NCBI GenBank assembly: GCA_025356015.1
Contig: JANXYO010000022.1
Location: 1-52,644, forward strand
Direction of reading: 5' to 3'
From: Spirochaetaceae bacterium
GTDB taxonomy: Bacteria > Spirochaetota > Spirochaetia > Treponematales > Rectinemataceae
Length of the DNA: 52,644 nucleotides
Positions 49,353-52,644 of the stretch are shown one piece after another. Within the stretch, counting starts at the first letter, position 1; every line of letters starts with the position of its first letter. The notes under the pieces were generated by a model that saw nothing but the letters and a program-made list of their open reading frames with translations, was not told where the DNA came from and searched no databases. Both the position numbers and the translations under genes were made by a program.

Positions 49353-51749
49353 CTAGCGCCTTTTCGAGATGACCAAGGGCGGAGGCTCAAGACCCTCGAC
49401 CGAGTCGATCAGCTCGTAGATGAGAACCGGCTTGTTCTTCCCCTTGACGCGTATATTGTCGAGTTCCCGGACCACGAATCGGTCTTTGACGAGGCCGTAG
49501 GTGAACTCGCTTATTATGACGTTGGTGCCATATTCCTTGTTCGTGCCCTCGAGTCGGGCGCCGAGATTCACGTTGTCCCCCATCAAGGTGTAGTTCATCC
49601 GCAGGGGGCTTCCCATGTTGCCGACTGTCATGATGCCCGAGTTGAGGCCGATCCCGATGTTGATGCGGATCGCCTCGGGCCAGTTCTCGTTCAGCTCCTT
49701 TAGCTTTTGCATCTGCCTGAGTGCGCACTTGCAGGCGAGCGCGGCATGGTCGGCCTGCGGAAGCGGTGCGCCCCAGAAGCACATGACCTCGTCTCCGACA
49801 TACTTGTCCAGCGTCCCGCCATAGTCGAGGATGATGTCGGTCATCGCGGTGAGATAGACATTCAGATGGTTGACGAGCTCCTGGGGGGACATGCTCTCGG
49901 AGAGAGTCGTGAATCCCCTGATATCCGAGAAAAGCACCGTCAGCTGCTTGTCGACACCGCCGAGTTCGGGAGGATTGTCCACGAGCTGGTCAACGACCTT
50001 GGGGCTGACGTATTTGCCGAAGGTCTCCCGCATCAGGCGCTTGTCTCGTTCCTCGGTCATGGCTCGATACACCACGATGGCGATAAAGGTGAAGATCATC
50101 GCGATCGCCGGGGATGCGTAACTGATAAGCAAGGCCCTATCGTCGAAGACCTTGTTCACCGCGAAGAAGAAGACCACGATGATCACGAGGGTACCAAAGA
50201 AGGAGAACACGGTCGAAAGCCGGGAGCTCATGAACGCAACGACAAAGACTAGGGCGGCAAGGACAAGGAGGTCCGCCCACTGCGGTACGTTGCGGATGAA
50301 ATTGTCCATCAGAATCGTGTTCAGGGCATTCGCATGGACCTCGATCCCATACATGAGCCCGAGAGGTGTCGGTTTTTCATCTGCAGCCATGCCCTTCGCG
50401 AATGCGCCCACCATGATGACCTTGTTGCCCGCCGCCATGGTTCGCCGCCACTTTGCAGGATCGGCGGCCGGCGCCTTGTCGGCATATCCCGAATAGGATC
50501 GAACCGGATAGGTCTGTATCCCTTCCGGGGTATCGGCTGATGGCGGACCCATGAAATTCACGAGCATGCTGGCTTGGTCGTCTATGGGGATATCGATGAA
50601 GGGGACTAGTCGCTTCGTGCCGGCCTTTACGAGATTCCCGGATTGGTCGAACTGGTCGGGGGTTATCTGTATCTCATAGGGTTTTCGCTCGCCAGTTTCG
50701 CTCTCATAACGAGTCGGCGCGGGTATGTGTATCCGCTTGCCAAGAACGACATCGATGTCGGTGAAGTCCTTGCCAAAATAGTTCAGGGCGAGGGAAAGGG
50801 TGATCGAAGGGACGAAATAGTCCTGGAACTTGCGCACGATGAAGAAGCCCTCGCCTCCCCCGGCCTCGGTCTTCTTGGGAGCATTCAAGGCCATGGCACG
50901 CTTGAGAGCTGCAATGCTGGCTGCGGTCAATGGCGTATCAATGTTGTGGTATGAACCGTCGCTGTCCATCCAGGCGAGGCGCTCGAAGGAGGCCTCGTTT
51001 ACCGCGTCACCCGGTTTGAGGTCGTCAAGCTTGAACAGATCAACAAGGTAGCTTGATTTGGCAAGCATCGGTTGCCTTCGGAAGATTTGGTCCCGGTCCT
51101 CGATAAAGTTGGCGTGGCCGTAGCCGGCAGCTGCCTTGGTGTAATCTGACAGTGGGGGTTCGGCTCCGAGGAATGCCCCCAGCTGTTTCCAGTTTCCCTT
51201 GACTGACTTGAATGTGCCAAACCTGGAGTACAGGAGCTTCTCCCGGGCCTGCATCTCGGTTTCCGATGAGCTCTCTTCCTGGTTGCGGAGCGCCGTCTCA
51301 AGGAAGACCCTTCCGGAATCAGCCATTGCCTTTGTGAGGACAGCATCATCCGAAGGGTTTTCGACAGGATCGATGAAGAACACATCGAGGAGAATCGCAT
51401 TCTCCCTTTGTGTCTGATCCTTGATTCTGCTGAAGGCATTGATCAGGTCGGCGTGACGTGTGCGCGGGAATGGCCAGCGGCCGTACTTTGTGAGGGAATT
51501 GAAATCTATTCCGACAATCAGGATATCCTGCGAGATCTTGGCGTTTTGCTCTGAGTAAATCGAGCCTTCCGTAACGGTCTTGCCCCTACTCGCGTTCTTG
51601 AGCTTGAAGTGCCCATCGAGGGTCTTGAGATCTAGGGTTTGCAGAAGACCGGTTGTCTGGTTTGTGAGGACGATCAGGGCGGCCACGACGGCGGCGATTG
51701 CGAATCCGAAGAAGCGGGTTTCGAGAAACTTTGCTCGCTTTTTTGCCAT
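49353..51749 (-). CDS. CHASE2-domain class III adenylate cyclase
   Basis: The product has 798 residues. A first transmembrane helix (FFGFAIAAVVAALIVLTNQ) leads to an extracytoplasmic CHASE2 sensor (about 35-490), then three transmembrane helices (about 495-575) and a class III cyclase domain from about 600. The metal aspartates are in VLFSDIRGFTTLSE and YVGDEVMCFWG. The purine-selecting Lys (LDKYVGD) and Thr (MNYTLMGDN) fit adenylate rather than guanylate. The Asn and Arg of NLGARLEG complete the site. So it makes cAMP in response to an external or membrane signal. AAGGAG precedes ATG 51749. Confidence 0.9.
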   Translation of the reverse strand: MAKKRAKFLETRFFGFAIAAVVAALIVLTNQTTGLLQTLDLKTLDGHFKLKNASRGKTVTEGSIYSEQNAKISQDILIVGIDFNSLTKYGRWPFPRTRHADLINAFSRIKDQTQRENAILLDVFFIDPVENPSDDAVLTKAMADSGRVFLETALRNQEESSSETEMQAREKLLYSRFGTFKSVKGNWKQLGAFLGAEPPLSDYTKAAAGYGHANFIEDRDQIFRRQPMLAKSSYLVDLFKLDDLKPGDAVNEASFERLAWMDSDGSYHNIDTPLTAASIAALKRAMALNAPKKTEAGGGEGFFIVRKFQDYFVPSITLSLALNYFGKDFTDIDVVLGKRIHIPAPTRYESETGERKPYEIQITPDQFDQSGNLVKAGTKRLVPFIDIPIDDQASMLVNFMGPPSADTPEGIQTYPVRSYSGYADKAPAADPAKWRRTMAAGNKVIMVGAFAKGMAADEKPTPLGLMYGIEVHANALNTILMDNFIRNVPQWADLLVLAALVFVVAFMSSRLSTVFSFFGTLVIIVVFFFAVNKVFDDRALLISYASPAIAMIFTFIAIVVYRAMTEERDKRLMRETFGKYVSPKVVDQLVDNPPELGGVDKQLTVLFSDIRGFTTLSESMSPQELVNHLNVYLTAMTDIILDYGGTLDKYVGDEVMCFWGAPLPQADHAALACKCALRQMQKLKELNENWPEAIRINIGIGLNSGIMTVGNMGSPLRMNYTLMGDNVNLGARLEGTNKEYGTNVIISEFTYGLVKDRFVVRELDNIRVKGKNKPVLIYELIDSVEGLEPPPLVISKRR

Positions 51750-51772
51750 GATCGGCGCTCCTTTGCAACGAA

Positions 51773-51799
51773 GGCGGCCCAGGTTCCTCCCGGGCCGCC
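51773..51799 (-). terminator. hairpin between the TPR gene and the cyclase gene
   Basis: GGCGGCCC (51773-51780) pairs with GGGCCGCC (51792-51799) around 11 nt. On the minus strand it is followed by TTCGTTG rather than a T run, so it may only partly terminate or stabilise the transcript. Confidence 0.45.
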
Positions 51800-51854
51800 T
51801 ATGTTCGGAGCTGCGTCCTACCTCGGATTGGGCGGGCCGCTGATAGCTACAATC

Positions 51855-52568
51855 TCATTTGGCGAGGCCGCGGGACTTGAGCATGAGTATACGATCCTTC
51901 GCCAGCTTTGTCCAATCGTCATCGGGATATGCGACGACGATCTTCTCGTAACTAGTGAGCGCTGCCGCATAATCCTTCGCTTCCTCGTACAACCTTCCGA
52001 GCGAGAAATACGCGTGGGGGATGCCGACGGTCTTGCCTGTGTATTTGTCGAGAAGCCGCTTGTAGTACTCGGTGGCCTTCTCAGTCGATCCGCGCTCTTC
52101 TGCGGCGGCCGCAGCGCCTTGGAGGGCGACAGGGGCAAGATAGGTGTTGGGAAGGAGCTCGGCCGATGCCAGCCACTCCTTCTCCGCGCCGACCCAGTCC
52201 TTGCGGTCTTCGGCGAGGCGCGCCTTTATGGTGTGCGCGCGCTGTGCCGCGAAGGAATGGGGCCATTTCGCGACGAGGACGTCGATCGAGGCATCCAGGG
52301 TCTTTGCAAGCTCGGCCTTCTTGGCCTGATCGCCCTCGGACTGCCATGTACCGACGTCGTCTTCGATCTTTTCTATCGCCGAGGTGGAAGCCTTGGTGGT
52401 GGAAGAGCTTATGCCGCTCCACGCGGCGACCACAATAACCGCCACGATTACGCCGACTAGGATGCCGAGGAGGATCGAACGGTACTTGCGGAGGAAGTCC
52501 GCGACGTGATGCGAAATGTGCTTTTTCTCCTCAGCTTGGGCTTTGGGAGAGCGGGCAACCTTGTCCAT
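51855..52568 (-). CDS. TPR protein with one transmembrane anchor (YfgM-like)
   Basis: The product has 237 residues from ATG 52568. One transmembrane helix (LLGILVGVIVAVIVVAAWSG, about residues 33-52) separates a charged cytoplasmic tail from TPR units such as DWVGAEKEWLASAELLP, KATEYYKRLLDKYTG and HAYFSLGRLYEEAKDYAAAL. It resembles YfgM/BamD-type periplasmic TPR proteins. AAGGAG before ATG 52568 supports that start over the upstream in-frame GTG (52577), which lies within the ribosome site. It overlaps the end of the upstream regulator gene only through this site. Confidence 0.78.
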   Translation of the reverse strand: MDKVARSPKAQAEEKKHISHHVADFLRKYRSILLGILVGVIVAVIVVAAWSGISSSTTKASTSAIEKIEDDVGTWQSEGDQAKKAELAKTLDASIDVLVAKWPHSFAAQRAHTIKARLAEDRKDWVGAEKEWLASAELLPNTYLAPVALQGAAAAAEERGSTEKATEYYKRLLDKYTGKTVGIPHAYFSLGRLYEEAKDYAAALTSYEKIVVAYPDDDWTKLAKDRILMLKSRGLAK

Positions 52569-52573
52569 GATGT

Positions 52574-52644
52574 TCACTCCTTGGGATTCGCTATCTCGAG
52601 TTCTTTTATGAGGCGCGAGAGATATGTCCTCTGGATGTCGAGGA
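52574..52644 (-). CDS. C-terminus of a Fis-type/sigma-54-dependent regulator (partial)
   Basis: The last 22 codons of a gene enter from the right edge: LDIQRTYLSRLIKELEI then ANPKE and TGA (52576-52574). The sequence matches the second helix and recognition helix of a Fis-type helix-turn-helix, typically at the end of sigma-54 activators. The stop is 6 nt before the TPR start, so the genes are probably cotranscribed. Only the tail is visible, so the identity of the full protein is inferred. Confidence 0.55.
   Translation of the reverse strand, partial: LDIQRTYLSRLIKELEIANPKE

Overview
The window is a compact, GC-rich bacterial chromosome segment that reads as a high-GC spirochaete of the Treponema/Rectinema/Spirochaeta kind. 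That assignment is inference. It rests on gene order: rpsB-tsf-frr-uppS-cdsA-dxr-rseP without pyrH, rpsF-ssb-rpsR-yybS-rplI-dnaB, dnaG-rpoD-zinc-ribbon gene-rnpB, and mreBCD-mrdA-rodA followed by a fused radical-SAM gene. It also rests on several families I associate with spirochaetes: the CHASE2 adenylate cyclase, a CpXC protein, and TPR/NHL and HEAT envelope proteins. I see no mobile element, prophage, CRISPR array or defence island. Nearly all of it is vegetative core.

Layout. 1-4.2 kb: the tail of an unknown gene, the metabolite-repair enzyme Nnr, a small membrane protein, a Nudix hydrolase, and exonuclease VII (xseBA, minus). 4.2-8.5 kb: a DEAH helicase, a probable outer-membrane protein and a metallophosphoesterase lipoprotein. 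8.5-11.7 kb (minus): hisS, a lipoprotein and trmB in 4-nt overlaps, plus an unknown helical protein. 11.7-16.6 kb: a structured leader, then rpsF-ssb-rpsR-yybS-rplI, dnaB and a ComFB-family gene with its own promoter. 16.6-24.6 kb (minus): a CpXC protein, rseP, dxr, cdsA, uppS, frr, tsf, rpsB, maf. 24.6-26.5 kb: tRNA-Arg, an unannotated 46-codon proline-rich ORF, and a HEAT protein with a lipoprotein.

26.5-31.4 kb: a galactokinase-like GHMP kinase, surE, a TPR protein and a secreted TPR-NHL protein. 31.4-33.2 kb: tRNA-Thr, tRNA-Tyr, a YkgJ cysteine-cluster protein, an MBL-fold hydrolase and a small gene. 33.2-39.3 kb: mltG, dnaG, rpoD, a C4 zinc-ribbon coiled-coil gene and rnpB. 39.3-48.5 kb: a TPR membrane protein and the elongasome operon mreB-mreC-mreD-mrdA-rodA, then the radical-SAM fusion. 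Four junctions from mreC onward are 4-nt ATGA overlaps. 48.5-52.6 kb (minus): a frameshifted lipoprotein gene, a CHASE2 adenylate cyclase, a TPR membrane protein and the tail of a Fis-type regulator.

The most notable signals are regulatory or hidden. (1) Several genes without a convincing Shine-Dalgarno have a -10-like hexamer ending 6-7 nt before the start codon, suggesting leaderless transcripts (hrpA, xseA, maf, the lipoprotein at 26474, the TPR gene at 28584). (2) The lipoprotein gene at 48.5-49.3 kb has lost one base: a protein-like C-terminus continues in the -1 frame. (3) The rpsF leader holds an intrinsic terminator followed by two hairpins, an attenuator-like arrangement, and rpsB also has a folded leader. 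(4) A 46-codon proline-rich ORF sits between two terminators. I found no clearly undescribed multi-gene system.
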